33,413 bases of DNA from JANMDU01 sp031388245 (GCA_031388245.1 JANNED010000321.1:1-33413), one strand, 5' to 3'. Positions 7,857-17,434 are shown, counted from the stretch's first letter. Numbers and translations: made by a program. The notes: generated from the letters alone by a model not told the origin.

Positions 7857-8665
7857 CAATTCAACACGTGATGCTGCCGAGCTGGCAGCTGGCTACGGCG
7901 GCGCTGCTGCTCCGAGGCGTTGAGTTCAGCGCAGACCACGCCCACCCCCGTGGCCTGCTGCGCCAAAATTGTGCCCCAAGCATCGATCACCATGCTTTGC
8001 CCCCATGTGCTGCGGCCATTGTCGTGCAGGCCGCCTTGCGCTGCAGCTACAACAGCGGCCTGATTTTCAATCGCGCGTGCTCGCAACAGCACCTCCCAAT
8101 GGGCTTGGCCCGTCGTGGAGGTGAAAGCACTGGGCACCAGCAACACATCGGCTTCTAAGGCGCGATAGAGTTGCGCAAAACGCAGGTCATAGCAAATGCT
8201 CAAGCCGACGCGCCACATCTGGCCATCACGAGAAGGCAGATCAAAACTTACGGGCTGCCGCCCCGGCACGAGCACGCGCGACTCATCGTATTTTTCGGAG
8301 CCATTGTCAAATGCAAACAAATGGATCTTGTCGTAACGAGCCACTTGATGACCACGCGGATCAAAAACCAAGCTGCTGTTGAATACTTTGCCCGGAATCG
8401 CGCTCATGATGGGCAAAGTGCCCGCAACCAGCCAGACGCCGTGTTGCAAGGCAGCTTGTGCGAGCGCCGCTTGCATCCTGCCGTCGCCTTCGCGCTCGGC
8501 GATGGCCAGCTTGTCGGTATCGCGTGCGCCCAGCAAACAAAAATATTCTGGCAACACCACCAGCTCACAGCCCATGGCGGCAGCTTGTGCTACCAAGCCC
8601 AGTGCATCGGCCAGATTGCTGGGTGCATGCAGGCCTGAGACCATCTGTATCGCAGCGACTTTCAT
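7856..8665 (-). CDS. Nitrilase-superfamily amidohydrolase (Nit1 / deaminated glutathione amidase type)
   Basis: This 269-residue carbon-nitrogen hydrolase shows the Glu-Lys-Cys triad: Glu40 in VVLPEYF, Lys113 in RYDKIHLFAF, and Cys158 in LSICYDLRF. The sequence AFTSTTGQAHWEVLLRARAIENQ is typical of the Nit branch, whose characterised members hydrolyse deaminated glutathione, a repair reaction. The gene overlaps yhdP upstream by 4 bases (ATGA) and the sensor kinase downstream by 1 base, so it is the middle of a coupled unit. A YhdP-nit pair is a recurrent proteobacterial arrangement; tldD, often next, is absent and the two-component pair takes its place. The family assignment is firm, the exact substrate inferred. 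Confidence 0.9.
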   Translation of the reverse strand: MKVAAIQMVSGLHAPSNLADALGLVAQAAAMGCELVVLPEYFCLLGARDTDKLAIAEREGDGRMQAALAQAALQHGVWLVAGTLPIMSAIPGKVFNSSLVFDPRGHQVARYDKIHLFAFDNGSEKYDESRVLVPGRQPVSFDLPSRDGQMWRVGLSICYDLRFAQLYRALEADVLLVPSAFTSTTGQAHWEVLLRARAIENQAAVVAAAQGGLHDNGRSTWGQSMVIDAWGTILAQQATGVGVVCAELNASEQQRRRSQLPARQHHVLN

Positions 8666-11600
8666 GGTTTGGTGGCTCCTGGCTCGGAGGGCGGGATCGC
8701 GGGCGCGGTGGCGTTGCGCCTCACGCGCACGATCTGCGGATCAGCCCAACCCCCCGTGATTTGGAATTCTTGTGTGGCCGCTTCGATCATAGGCCGCCGC
8801 AAAACCAGCTGCGCCAAGAACGTGCCCAAACCAATCGCGGGATTGATCGCTGTGGCCACCAAGGATGCCGTGCCCGCATTGATTTCAGGCACCACCACTA
8901 CTTTGAGATCTTGCGTCTCGCGGGCGATGCTCGCCGAGCCTTCCATCAGCACCGCCGCATTCACGCCTTTCATTTGCAGATTGTTGGTGGAGGCCACGCC
9001 TTGGTCAATTTTCACATCACCACGAATAAAATCAAAAGCAAAGCCTTCCGTGAATACATCCCGAAAATCTAGCGCGAGTCGGCGCGGCAGAGATTGCAAG
9101 CTGAGCACGCCCAGCAGCTTGGCAATACCGGGGTCGGCTTTGAGAAACTGACCCGATTCCACATTGATGCCGAAGCCCCCGTTCATGCTGGCGTAATCGA
9201 GTGCCCAAGGTGCGCCCAGCCAAGCCACCTGGCCTTGCATGCTGCCTCTGCCGCGTGCAATCACTTTGTCTTGCCCAAAGCGCTTGAGCAGCTCGCCTGC
9301 ATTGCTGATATCTAGTTTGAAATTCAGCGCAGTGCGGCGGCGTTCGCTGCGCACAACACTTTGGTTTGCGCCGACCAAGGCCCAGTTGCCGGTGGCGCTG
9401 AATTGCGCTTCTGGTAAGCTCACATTCAGTCGCGAGAGCCGCCATTCCCTCACGCCAGCGCTCTCACGGTTGAGCGCCTCCAGCTCCACACGTCCCATGC
9501 GTGTGCCGAGCAGCTCAAAATCCTCCACCACCACATCCAGCGCCGGAATGCTGCTTGGCTGTTGATCCAATGTGGCTTCGATATCTGATGCGGTAGCCGC
9601 CGCCAAAGACAAGCGTGCCAGCCGCGCATAGACGCGCCCTGAGTTGTTGTTGCTTGGTTGCCGGTATTCGATGTAGCCATTGAGCTCACGGGCATCCAGG
9701 TTGGCACGCCATATCAGGTCTTCGCGCGAGCCACCAATCACGACATTGTGCAAAGTACGGCCTTGGACGGTGAGCTCACGCGCACGAACTGCCATGACGG
9801 AGGGTAAATAGGCCAATGTTTCGTTGCTCAGGCCAGGCGTGGGCGCGGCGCTGTTGGCGGCTTTGCCGCTGACGCTCGTTGCACCGCTCAATAGCTTTTC
9901 CCAAGCATCGATATCCAATTGTGCAAAATTAATATTGGCGGCCACACCAGGATCATCGTTCGCGGCAATCGATTCACCAGCCACCAAACCCACGCCAATG
10001 CGCCCGCGCAGCACGCGAGGCGTGTCTGTCGATACATCGCGCAAATAGTGGATGGAGGCGAGTGTGCCCAGCTCGAGGCTGATTTGATCTTGCAACTTGC
10101 GCCCTTCCGCGAGCGATTCGCGGATCAGCGAATTGTTGTAGCGCAGTGGCAGCACAGCATCGGCCGCTTTGACCAAGGGCTGCGGCAAGTTAAGCGCCAA
10201 GCCTTGCAAATTGCTGCTCACCGCGATTTCGGGCACGCCTCGGCGAAAGCTCAACTCAGCCACATAAGCCGCGCTGCCACTGGCCTGCGCAGCAAGGCGC
10301 GAGACATAACCCAACTCTTTGGCTTGGCGCAAGCCTTCAGCCGTGGCCGTGCCTTGCGCACGCAACGCCACACTGACATCGCCTGTGCTATTGACGGGGC
10401 GGCTGCCGCCTTCGATGCGCAGCTCACCGCCGAAAGCACGCGCCGTGGCATCGCGCAAGCTAAAGCCTTTTTCGTTGAAGAAAAACTGCCCACGCACTTG
10501 CTGCAATACTGTGGACTGCGGCGTGAATTGCAGATCATTGCCCGGCAAAGTCACGCTGCCCTGTACGCGGCTGTTTTCCAGCTCGCCGATAGGCAGCAGC
10601 AAGCGTAATTTGAGATCGGTTGGCCCATTGACGCTGGCCTGCGATAAGGTTTTGCTGCTGATCTCTAGCAATGGCGAGGTATTGACAAGCGCCACCACCT
10701 CTGCGGCATTGCCGCGCGCCTCTGCGCTGATCACGACTTGCTGCTTTTGCGTGAGATCGGCAATCGAAGCCTCTACTTTGCTGAGCGCCAAACTGGGTGC
10801 GCCCGCGACCCGCGCCGTCGCACCACGCACCGCCATCGATTGGCGATCAAACACCAGCTCACCATTGATTTGAGTGAGTGCAGGCCAGGGCAAGCTACTC
10901 GCAGGCAAAAGCTTGCGCGGCACGTAGTCCAGTGTGGCGCCTGTGATAAGCGCCGCGATGCGAAATTCGCCTTGGGTGGGGTCTGCAAAAGGCATGTCAA
11001 ACAAATCGCCTTTGATTTTGAAGCTGCCTTGGTTGGCCTTGCCTTGCACCACAGCTTCGCGAACATATTGCCTTGCTGCGGGCAAGATCGTCATGGGTAA
11101 ATAGCGGTAAACGCGTGTGCCCTCGGCGCGGGTGAAGCTGCCTTGCAAATCCAAAATCCCCGGGAATCGCGATTTTGCATTGCTCTTGCTTGGATCGGCG
11201 GTTTGCCAGCGTGCCGTGCCATCACCTTGCAGATCTGCATTGGCGAATTTCAGCTGCGTCATCTGCACGTGCCATTGATCCGCTGAGAGCTGCCAATGGA
11301 ATTCCGTGTTGAATTGATCGAAAGGCACCGTGGGCTCTTCAAAGGCACCGGGCAGCGTGATGCTGCCGCGCTCAATGCGCATTTGGGCGCTGCCGCTTTT
11401 GTTGCTGAATTTAAAGTCAAGCTGAGCATTGCGCACACCGGGATGCCATAGATTGGTCGCTGTGCGGGTACTGTTGGTGGGCGGCGCAGATGCTGCTCTT
11501 GCTGCATTGGCGCTGCGCTCGCTGCTGGCCAGCAGGCTCACGCCTTGCGCTGTGCCTTGCACTTCGTATTGGCTAGGCTGCTCAATCGTGCCTTGCCATT

Positions 11601-12852
11601 TGGCTTGCAGATTGGGTATCAAGCCTTGAGGCTGCAACTCGCGCAGCCAGGCATGCACCGTGGCATCCAGTGGCAAGCGATCTGAGATCAGAGCCAGCGA
11701 GGCCAGATCGAGCTTGTCTGCGGTAAATTCACCAGACGCTTTTGCTGGATCATCGCGGCCTTGCAGCGCAAGGCGGACATTGCCGCCTGGCCAACGCATG
11801 CCATCGCGCAGCTCAAAGCTCAATTGCTCCGTGCGCAACGACAGGCTGCTTGGTGCTAGCGCCAAGCCAATCCGGCCCGATAAAGCATTCATGGCCAAAG
11901 GCTGCAAATCTGGACGCAGGCGCACATTCACATCGGCCAGCGCGATGTCGGTTGTGGCCTCGCGCACCATGCCTTTGTCGAGCGTGAGCCAACCACGTAA
12001 TGCGCCGTTGCCTTGATCAATGTCCACGCCAAGCTGCGCATATTGGCGCAGCTGGCGCACATCCACGCGCGGCAAATCAGCATGCATTTGGCCTTGCCAG
12101 GTGCGCCAATCGCCAGGGTGCTGGCTCAGCAGCGGGCCGCGAAAATCACCCACAACATTAAAGCGTGCGCCCCATTCCGATGGTGGCGTGGCATCCATGC
12201 GGATTTGGTGCCGGCGGCCTCGGTTGCGCAAATACACATCCACTTGGCTCAGGGCGAGCGCAGGCGCACCGCGCAGCTCATCCGTCCAGCGCAACGTGCC
12301 CGAGCGAATCACAATCTCATCTTGCGCAAACAACCAATCCGCAGCCACACTGGTGTCAGCAGCTTGTGCATCTGCCTGCGAGACATCCAGCCCCGCGACC
12401 GTGATGCGGCCTTGGCGATCACGTGAAATCGCCAGCTCGGGCTGCTCGATGAGCAATTGTGCAAAACCCAAATCCAGCAGCGATTGTGGCGAGACTGCCG
12501 CCGTGATGGTTTTGAGCACCAAGGCATCGCGCCCGCGTGCATCAAGCAGCCGCACTTGGCTCATGATGAAGGTGGGCATCAGGCCATCAATATGCGCTGA
12601 GATTTCGCCAATGCGCACCGAAACCCCCATCGCGCTGCTCAACCTGTTTTCCAGCTGTGGGCGAAATTCTCCGATTCGCGGCACAATCAAGCCATAAATA
12701 GCGATCCAAGCCAGTGCCATCAGGCCAGCAAGCACACAGCTGCACCACCACAGCACAGATGCGAAGCCCGAGCACCAACGCAAGCGTTTTGAAGGCGTTG
12801 GCAGTGTGCTGGAGGGATCGGATGGCGACACGATGGATGTGGTACTGGACAT
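8662..12852 (-). CDS. yhdP: YhdP-family AsmA-like envelope protein (TIGR02099 type)
   Basis: This very large protein (about 1,396 residues) has one N-terminal membrane segment (about residues 33-55 from the ATG) followed by a long, beta-rich periplasmic body ending in GWADPQIVRVRR and a proline-rich tail. The N-terminal region after the membrane segment (YGLIVPRIGEFRPQLE) and the conserved C-terminal block (VDIKIDQGVASTNN-like, MEGSASIARETQDLKVVVVPE) are characteristic of YhdP/TIGR02099. In E. coli, YhdP is one of the AsmA-like proteins that carry phospholipids between the inner and outer membranes. ATG 12852 is preferred; an in-frame TTG at 12867 adds five residues. It is the first gene of the yhdP-nit-sensor-regulator unit and its 5' end almost meets that of glnE on the other strand. 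Confidence 0.9.
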   Translation of the reverse strand: MSSTTSIVSPSDPSSTLPTPSKRLRWCSGFASVLWWCSCVLAGLMALAWIAIYGLIVPRIGEFRPQLENRLSSAMGVSVRIGEISAHIDGLMPTFIMSQVRLLDARGRDALVLKTITAAVSPQSLLDLGFAQLLIEQPELAISRDRQGRITVAGLDVSQADAQAADTSVAADWLFAQDEIVIRSGTLRWTDELRGAPALALSQVDVYLRNRGRRHQIRMDATPPSEWGARFNVVGDFRGPLLSQHPGDWRTWQGQMHADLPRVDVRQLRQYAQLGVDIDQGNGALRGWLTLDKGMVREATTDIALADVNVRLRPDLQPLAMNALSGRIGLALAPSSLSLRTEQLSFELRDGMRWPGGNVRLALQGRDDPAKASGEFTADKLDLASLALISDRLPLDATVHAWLRELQPQGLIPNLQAKWQGTIEQPSQYEVQGTAQGVSLLASSERSANAARAASAPPTNSTRTATNLWHPGVRNAQLDFKFSNKSGSAQMRIERGSITLPGAFEEPTVPFDQFNTEFHWQLSADQWHVQMTQLKFANADLQGDGTARWQTADPSKSNAKSRFPGILDLQGSFTRAEGTRVYRYLPMTILPAARQYVREAVVQGKANQGSFKIKGDLFDMPFADPTQGEFRIAALITGATLDYVPRKLLPASSLPWPALTQINGELVFDRQSMAVRGATARVAGAPSLALSKVEASIADLTQKQQVVISAEARGNAAEVVALVNTSPLLEISSKTLSQASVNGPTDLKLRLLLPIGELENSRVQGSVTLPGNDLQFTPQSTVLQQVRGQFFFNEKGFSLRDATARAFGGELRIEGGSRPVNSTGDVSVALRAQGTATAEGLRQAKELGYVSRLAAQASGSAAYVAELSFRRGVPEIAVSSNLQGLALNLPQPLVKAADAVLPLRYNNSLIRESLAEGRKLQDQISLELGTLASIHYLRDVSTDTPRVLRGRIGVGLVAGESIAANDDPGVAANINFAQLDIDAWEKLLSGATSVSGKAANSAAPTPGLSNETLAYLPSVMAVRARELTVQGRTLHNVVIGGSREDLIWRANLDARELNGYIEYRQPSNNNSGRVYARLARLSLAAATASDIEATLDQQPSSIPALDVVVEDFELLGTRMGRVELEALNRESAGVREWRLSRLNVSLPEAQFSATGNWALVGANQSVVRSERRRTALNFKLDISNAGELLKRFGQDKVIARGRGSMQGQVAWLGAPWALDYASMNGGFGINVESGQFLKADPGIAKLLGVLSLQSLPRRLALDFRDVFTEGFAFDFIRGDVKIDQGVASTNNLQMKGVNAAVLMEGSASIARETQDLKVVVVPEINAGTASLVATAINPAIGLGTFLAQLVLRRPMIEAATQEFQITGGWADPQIVRVRRNATAPAIPPSEPGATKP

Positions 12853-12874
12853 GCTTGAGGCTGACAACGCAATT

Positions 12875-15658
12875 ATGACGCTCTTGCCGACACTGGATCA
12901 TCCAGAATCGGCTGCCGTGAGCCTTGCATCTGCATCGCTTTGGAGTCAAAACGGCTTCGCAAGTTTCTCGCGCTATGCCACCCGTGTACGCCGGCGTTAT
13001 GCTGATCTGCTGTGCTGGCTACCGCCGGGAACGCCAACGCCTGCGGCGATGCAAGCATGTTACGCCGTGCTACACAAAAGCCACGATATGGCTGCCAGCC
13101 TGCGGATCACACGCGCTATGGTGATGGAGCGGCTGATCACACTTGATTGCGATGCAATGCTTGGCCTGGCGCAAGTCACAGCCAGCATGACGGCTCTGGC
13201 TGAATGGTCTTTATCGCTTGCATTGCGCCACGCGCATGAACAATTGCAAGCCTCCTATGGCTGCCCGCAAGGCAGCCAGGCGCAACCCAGCGAGCTTTGG
13301 ATCGTGGGCATGGGCAAGCTCGGGGCGCGCGAGCTCAATGTATCGAGCGATATTGATCTGATTTTTGTCTATTCGCACGATGGTCAAACATCGGGCGTTG
13401 ATGCGCAGCAGCGCGGTAGCATCAGCAACCATGAGTATTTCCAAAAACTCGTGCGCAGCGTCTGCCAGATGCTCTCTGATGTGAGCGAGCATGGTTTTGT
13501 GTTTCGCATTGATTTGGCCCTGCGCCCACATGGCAACAGCGGGCCAGCGGCGGTGTCACTCGACGCGCTGGAGGGCTACTTCGTGGCCAGTGGCCGCGAA
13601 TGGGAGCGCTTTGCTTGGCTCAAAAGCCGTGTCGTAGCCTGCACTGGCCAGCCGCAAGGCGCCAAAGCATTGCGCGAGATCGTGCGCCCTTTCGTGTATC
13701 GGCGCTATTTGGATTACAACGTGTTTGAGGCGCTGCGCCAATTGCATGAGCAAATTCGCGATCACGCCAGCCGCCGTGCGGCAGGCCGCCCCGAGCGTGC
13801 CAACGATGTGAAGCTCTCACGCGGCGGCATTCGGGAGCTGGAATTCATTGTGCAGGTCTTGCAAGTGGTGCGGGGCGGGCAGTTCCCTGAGCTGTGTACC
13901 CGCCCGACCCTCAAGGCTTTGCAGCGCGTGGCTGCCAGCGGCCTGATGCCCGAGGCAACAGCGCAAGCACTGGCACAAGCCTATGAATTTTTACGCCGCA
14001 CGGAGCATCGCATCCAGTATTTGGATGACCAACAAACCCACCTGTTGCCCACGCAAGATGAAGATTGCGCTTGGCTCTCGCAAAGCATGGGGTTTGCCGA
14101 TTGCTGTGATTTCCTGTGCGCCCTCGACGGGCACCGCGAACTGGTTGCCAGCGAATTTGACAAGCTGCTGGGGCAAGACAAGCCTTGCAAGGGTTGCGGC
14201 AGCCCTGCGGCATCGGGTGGCAGCGATCCTTTGACCACCATACTGACAAGTCTGCCAGATGCTTTGAAGGCGAGGGTGCAGCAGTGGCAGGAGCATCCGC
14301 GTATTCAAAATCTCAGAGAAGAATCGCGTCAGCGCTTGCTGCGCTTGGTTCAGCGCATGGCGCAATGGCTGCGCGCGGGCACTGTGACGGAGCTGGCTGC
14401 CCTGCGATTTGCGGATTGGTTAGAGCCTCTTCTTCGGCGCGAAGCGTATTTAGCACTGCTCTTGGAGCGCCCAGCCGTGCATGAGCGGCTGTTGCGCGTG
14501 TTGGGGGCAGCGCGCTGGCCGCAGCGCTATTTGATGCAGCATCCGGGCGTGATTGATGAGCTGGCCAGCGAAAGCATTCTGGCTGAGCGCTTTGATGCGA
14601 CGCAGTTTGCGCATGAGCTGCTGGCTCGCCGCGCTGCATTGCAAGGCAGCGGCCAAGGCGATGAAGAGGCTTTGATGGCCTTGCTGCGCCGCGCTCAACA
14701 AGCGGAGCTGTTTCGTATTCTCGTGCGCGATTTAGAAGGCCGCATCAGCGTAGAACAAGTGGCCGATGATTTGAGCGCCTTGGCAGACACGATTTTGCGC
14801 ATCAGCACGGCATGGGCTTGGGAATTCATCAAAGAGCGGCATATCGAGCAGCCGCGCATGGCCATCATTGGCTATGGCAAATTGGGTGGCAAAGAGCTGG
14901 GTTATGGCAGCGACCTGGACATCGTGTGCTTGTATGACGACAGCGCTGCTGAGGCTGGCACACTCTATGCCAAGCTGGTGCGCAAGCTGATCAGCTGGCT
15001 TTCAACCAAAACGGCGCAGGGTGATTTGTACGATATTGATACCGCACTGCGCCCCAATGGCAATGCCGGGTTGCTCGTGACGTCCATCGACGCGTTTGCA
15101 GACTACCAAACCCAACGCGGCAGCAACACGGCTTGGACTTGGGAACATCAAGCCATGACGCGCGCACGCTGCGTGTGCGGCTCGGCTAAGCTGATCGCGC
15201 GCTTTGAGGCGATTCGCCACGCTGTGCTGGTGTCTGAGCGCGATCCCGTGGCCTTGAAAGCTGAGATTTTGGCAATGCGAGCCCGCGTGCTGCACGCACA
15301 CCGCATTCCCGCTGATTGCTTTGATGTCAAGCACAGTGCGGGCGGCATGGTGGATGTGGAGTTTGCTGTGCAGTACCTTGTGCTTTCGCAAGCAACTGCG
15401 CATCCTATTTTGGCGCTGAACAGCGGCAACATCGCCTTGCTGACCGCTGCCGAGCAGGTCGGCTTGTTGCCTGAGGGCATTGGCTTGGCTGCGGCCAATG
15501 CTTACCGCCAATTGCGCAGTGCCCAGCATTTGGCCAGGCTCAATGAGCAAACCCCGCAAATTGATCCCCTCACGCTGCAAAACGCGCACGCCACCACACA
15601 AGCCGCCTACAACGCAAAAAGCGCCGTGAAGGCGCTTTGGGATGCGGTGTTTGGCTGA
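12875..15658 (+). CDS. glnE: Bifunctional glutamine synthetase adenylyltransferase/adenylyl-removing enzyme
   Basis: GlnE adenylylates and deadenylylates glutamine synthetase in response to PII, tuning ammonium assimilation. The protein (about 927 residues) has the two-fold architecture: an N-terminal removase domain with GMGKLGARELN..SDIDLIFVY and a C-terminal transferase domain with GYGKLGGKELGYGSDLDIVCLY. Both keep the GS-x(n)-DxD nucleotidyltransferase motif. The paired FRIDLALRPHGNSG and YDIDTALRPNGNAG blocks and the RGGIRELEF / AGGMVDVEF helices confirm it. ATG 12875 is chosen to avoid overlap with yhdP. ATG 12851 and GTG 12806 are in frame and would overlap it. No convincing ribosome-binding site is seen, so the start is uncertain. 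The gene ends in a hairpin that reads as a terminator only on the opposite strand. Confidence 0.95.
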   Translation: MTLLPTLDHPESAAVSLASASLWSQNGFASFSRYATRVRRRYADLLCWLPPGTPTPAAMQACYAVLHKSHDMAASLRITRAMVMERLITLDCDAMLGLAQVTASMTALAEWSLSLALRHAHEQLQASYGCPQGSQAQPSELWIVGMGKLGARELNVSSDIDLIFVYSHDGQTSGVDAQQRGSISNHEYFQKLVRSVCQMLSDVSEHGFVFRIDLALRPHGNSGPAAVSLDALEGYFVASGREWERFAWLKSRVVACTGQPQGAKALREIVRPFVYRRYLDYNVFEALRQLHEQIRDHASRRAAGRPERANDVKLSRGGIRELEFIVQVLQVVRGGQFPELCTRPTLKALQRVAASGLMPEATAQALAQAYEFLRRTEHRIQYLDDQQTHLLPTQDEDCAWLSQSMGFADCCDFLCALDGHRELVASEFDKLLGQDKPCKGCGSPAASGGSDPLTTILTSLPDALKARVQQWQEHPRIQNLREESRQRLLRLVQRMAQWLRAGTVTELAALRFADWLEPLLRREAYLALLLERPAVHERLLRVLGAARWPQRYLMQHPGVIDELASESILAERFDATQFAHELLARRAALQGSGQGDEEALMALLRRAQQAELFRILVRDLEGRISVEQVADDLSALADTILRISTAWAWEFIKERHIEQPRMAIIGYGKLGGKELGYGSDLDIVCLYDDSAAEAGTLYAKLVRKLISWLSTKTAQGDLYDIDTALRPNGNAGLLVTSIDAFADYQTQRGSNTAWTWEHQAMTRARCVCGSAKLIARFEAIRHAVLVSERDPVALKAEILAMRARVLHAHRIPADCFDVKHSAGGMVDVEFAVQYLVLSQATAHPILALNSGNIALLTAAEQVGLLPEGIGLAAANAYRQLRSAQHLARLNEQTPQIDPLTLQNAHATTQAAYNAKSAVKALWDAVFG
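15609..15638 (-). terminator. Minus-strand intrinsic terminator inside the glnE 3' end
   Basis: A perfect 8-bp stem (AAAGCGCC 15618-15625 with GGCGCTTT 15631-15638) has a 5-base loop. On the minus strand it is followed by further T residues, making a run of five. It is placed to end the transcript of the small membrane protein and two-component genes, while also coding the last residues of GlnE. Confidence 0.5.
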
Positions 15659-15685
15659 TCGCTCAACCGCGCGGTGTGCTGGCGA

Positions 15686-15838
15686 TCAAGCCATAAAAAC
15701 GGCAATAAAAGCCAACAAAAACATCAAGACGCCGCCCATCACTGGCAGCACAATGGGCATCAAGGGCACAATCGCTTCGACACCATCTTGTGGCACATCA
15801 GACGAATCGGCGTGTTCGGTGGAATGGGGGGCAGACAT
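15686..15838 (-). CDS. Small (50-residue) single-span membrane protein, function unknown
   Basis: Translating the minus strand from ATG 15838 gives 50 residues ending at TGA 15686-15688. The first 20 are polar and acidic (MSAPHSTEHADSSD..). The rest is almost entirely hydrophobic (IVPLMPIVLPVMGGVLMFL and LAFIAVFMA), enough for one membrane helix. TGAGG stands six bases before the ATG, a strong ribosome-binding site, and the spacing is much better than for any competing frame. It lies 68 bases after the TctE-like kinase gene on the same strand and before a minus-strand terminator, so it may be the last gene of that transcript or have its own promoter. I recognise no family. The coding call rests on the ribosome-binding site, hydrophobicity and codon sense. 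Confidence 0.6.
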   Translation of the reverse strand: MSAPHSTEHADSSDVPQDGVEAIVPLMPIVLPVMGGVLMFLLAFIAVFMA

Positions 15839-15906
15839 ACAAAACCTCAAATAAGTGGCAATAGCTCGATTTTACTAGCAGTCTGGGCCGTTGATGTGGG
15901 TGCGAC

Positions 15907-17394
15907 CTAGACGGATCGCGCTGATTTTGCCTCAAGCTGCCGAAAAAACCGCAGGCTAAAGCAAGCGCCAGGCATAGCGGCTTTGGGGTTCACGGCTTCA
16001 ATGCTGAGCTGGGCATGGTGGCGCTTGGCAATCTCCACCACGATGGCCAGCCCCAGGCCCGAGCCGTCGGCCTCTTGGCCTAGGCTGCGGTAGAAAGGCT
16101 GCAAGACCAGCTCGCGCTCTGCCAGCGCAATGCCCGGGCCGTTGTCTTCGACCTGAAGCACGAGCACATCACACAGGTTATCGACCAACACGCGCAAGGT
16201 GATCACGCCGATTTGGTTTGGTGTGCTGGGCACATAGTTGAGCGCATTGTCCACCAAATTGCGCACCAGCTCCGACAGCAAAGCCGGGTAGCCTTGGATG
16301 CATGCCCTTGGGTCGCCAGCCTCCAAGCCTTCGTAGCCCAAATCAAAATGCCGCTCCATGGCACGCGGCAGCGCATCGCGCACCACCTCTTGCACGGTCT
16401 GCGCCACATCGACATCTTGCTTGGGCAAGCTCTGCCCACTGCCTTCTGCCCGCGCCAGCGCCAACAGCTGATTGACAGTGCGCGTTGCGCTCACGCTGGC
16501 ACGGCTGATTTGCTTGAGCGATTGCTTGAGCTCTACTTCACTGGTTTGCACCCGCAGTGCGAGATCGGCCTGCATGCGCAGGCCAGCCAGGGGTGTTTTG
16601 AGCTGATGCGCGGCATCTGCCAAGAAGCGGCGCTGCGCTGCGAGTGCTTGGCGTTCGCGGCCAAACAATTCATTGACGGAGTTGACCAAAGGCGCAACCT
16701 CCAAAGGCACTTCGTGGATGTCGATCGGGCTCAAATCATCGGCGCGGCGCGCACGGATGCGCTCTTCGAGCTCGTGCAGCGGCCGAATGCCGCGCGCCAA
16801 AGCCAACCACACCAAAAACACCGCCAGCGGCAGCACGATAAATTGCGGCAGCATCACGCCTTTGACGATTTCTGTGGCCAAGCGGGCACGCTTTTCGCGC
16901 GTCTCGGCCACTTGGATCAAGATCGGCTTGCCCTCACTTTTGCCGCGCTGGGCGCCCACAGGCTCGGCGCGGGTATAGAGCCAAGCAATGCGCACTTCTT
17001 GCCCACGAAACTCATCATCACGCAGCTTCACACGCCCGGTCTCTGGGGCATCTTCTTCGGGCGGCAGCGGCAATTCGCGCTCACCACTCAAAAACTCGCC
17101 ACGCAGCCCCAGCACTTGGTAATACACCAGATCATCTTCATCGGCGCGCAAAATCTCGCGTGCAGGCAAAGGCAAATTGAAGCTGGCTTTGCCCTGCTGC
17201 ACACTCGCCAACAGAGACAGGGCTTGCGTGTTGTATTCGAGTGCGCGATCAAAGGGTGCGCCAGCAATGCCTTGCGCCACCAGCCAAGTCAGCACCAAGC
17301 TGGCAGGCCACACCACGAGCAAAGGCGTGAGCATCCAATCGAGGATTTCGCCAAACAGACTGCGCTGTTCGCGCTGAAAAATTTTCATGGCCAT
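15907..17394 (-). CDS. TctE/QseC-like sensor histidine kinase
   Basis: This is the membrane kinase of an OmpR-class two-component system. Its 495 residues start with a TctE-like N terminus (LFGEILDWMLTPLLVVWP, 2CSK_N type) carrying a membrane segment at about 22-42. A sensor region of about 135 residues precedes the second membrane segment at about 181-201 and a HAMP-like stretch. The H-box is FLADAAHQLKTPLAGL with His263. The ATPase domain shows ELVRNLVDNALNYV, VEDNGPGIA and GSGLGLAIVVEIAKRH. The gene follows its response regulator by 40 bases. TctE relatives often sense carboxylates, but no tricarboxylate transporter lies nearby, so the signal is unknown. A second in-frame ATG lies two codons in. 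Confidence 0.93.
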   Translation of the reverse strand: MAMKIFQREQRSLFGEILDWMLTPLLVVWPASLVLTWLVAQGIAGAPFDRALEYNTQALSLLASVQQGKASFNLPLPAREILRADEDDLVYYQVLGLRGEFLSGERELPLPPEEDAPETGRVKLRDDEFRGQEVRIAWLYTRAEPVGAQRGKSEGKPILIQVAETREKRARLATEIVKGVMLPQFIVLPLAVFLVWLALARGIRPLHELEERIRARRADDLSPIDIHEVPLEVAPLVNSVNELFGRERQALAAQRRFLADAAHQLKTPLAGLRMQADLALRVQTSEVELKQSLKQISRASVSATRTVNQLLALARAEGSGQSLPKQDVDVAQTVQEVVRDALPRAMERHFDLGYEGLEAGDPRACIQGYPALLSELVRNLVDNALNYVPSTPNQIGVITLRVLVDNLCDVLVLQVEDNGPGIALAERELVLQPFYRSLGQEADGSGLGLAIVVEIAKRHHAQLSIEAVNPKAAMPGACFSLRFFRQLEAKSARSV

Positions 17395-17434
17395 CTTGAA
17401 GATGCTCGATCAGCGCCGTGCGATCCGTACAGAT

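Noticed and set aside
15855..15890. Possible eleventh copy of the dispersed repeat (ATAGCTCGATTTTACTAGCA)
   Set aside because: The arms pair poorly and the tail lacks the TATGCCGGC block, so I could not support it by eye.
15643..15910. Plus-strand small frames downstream of glnE
   Set aside because: They lack a ribosome-binding site and plausible composition; the minus-strand 50-residue frame has both.
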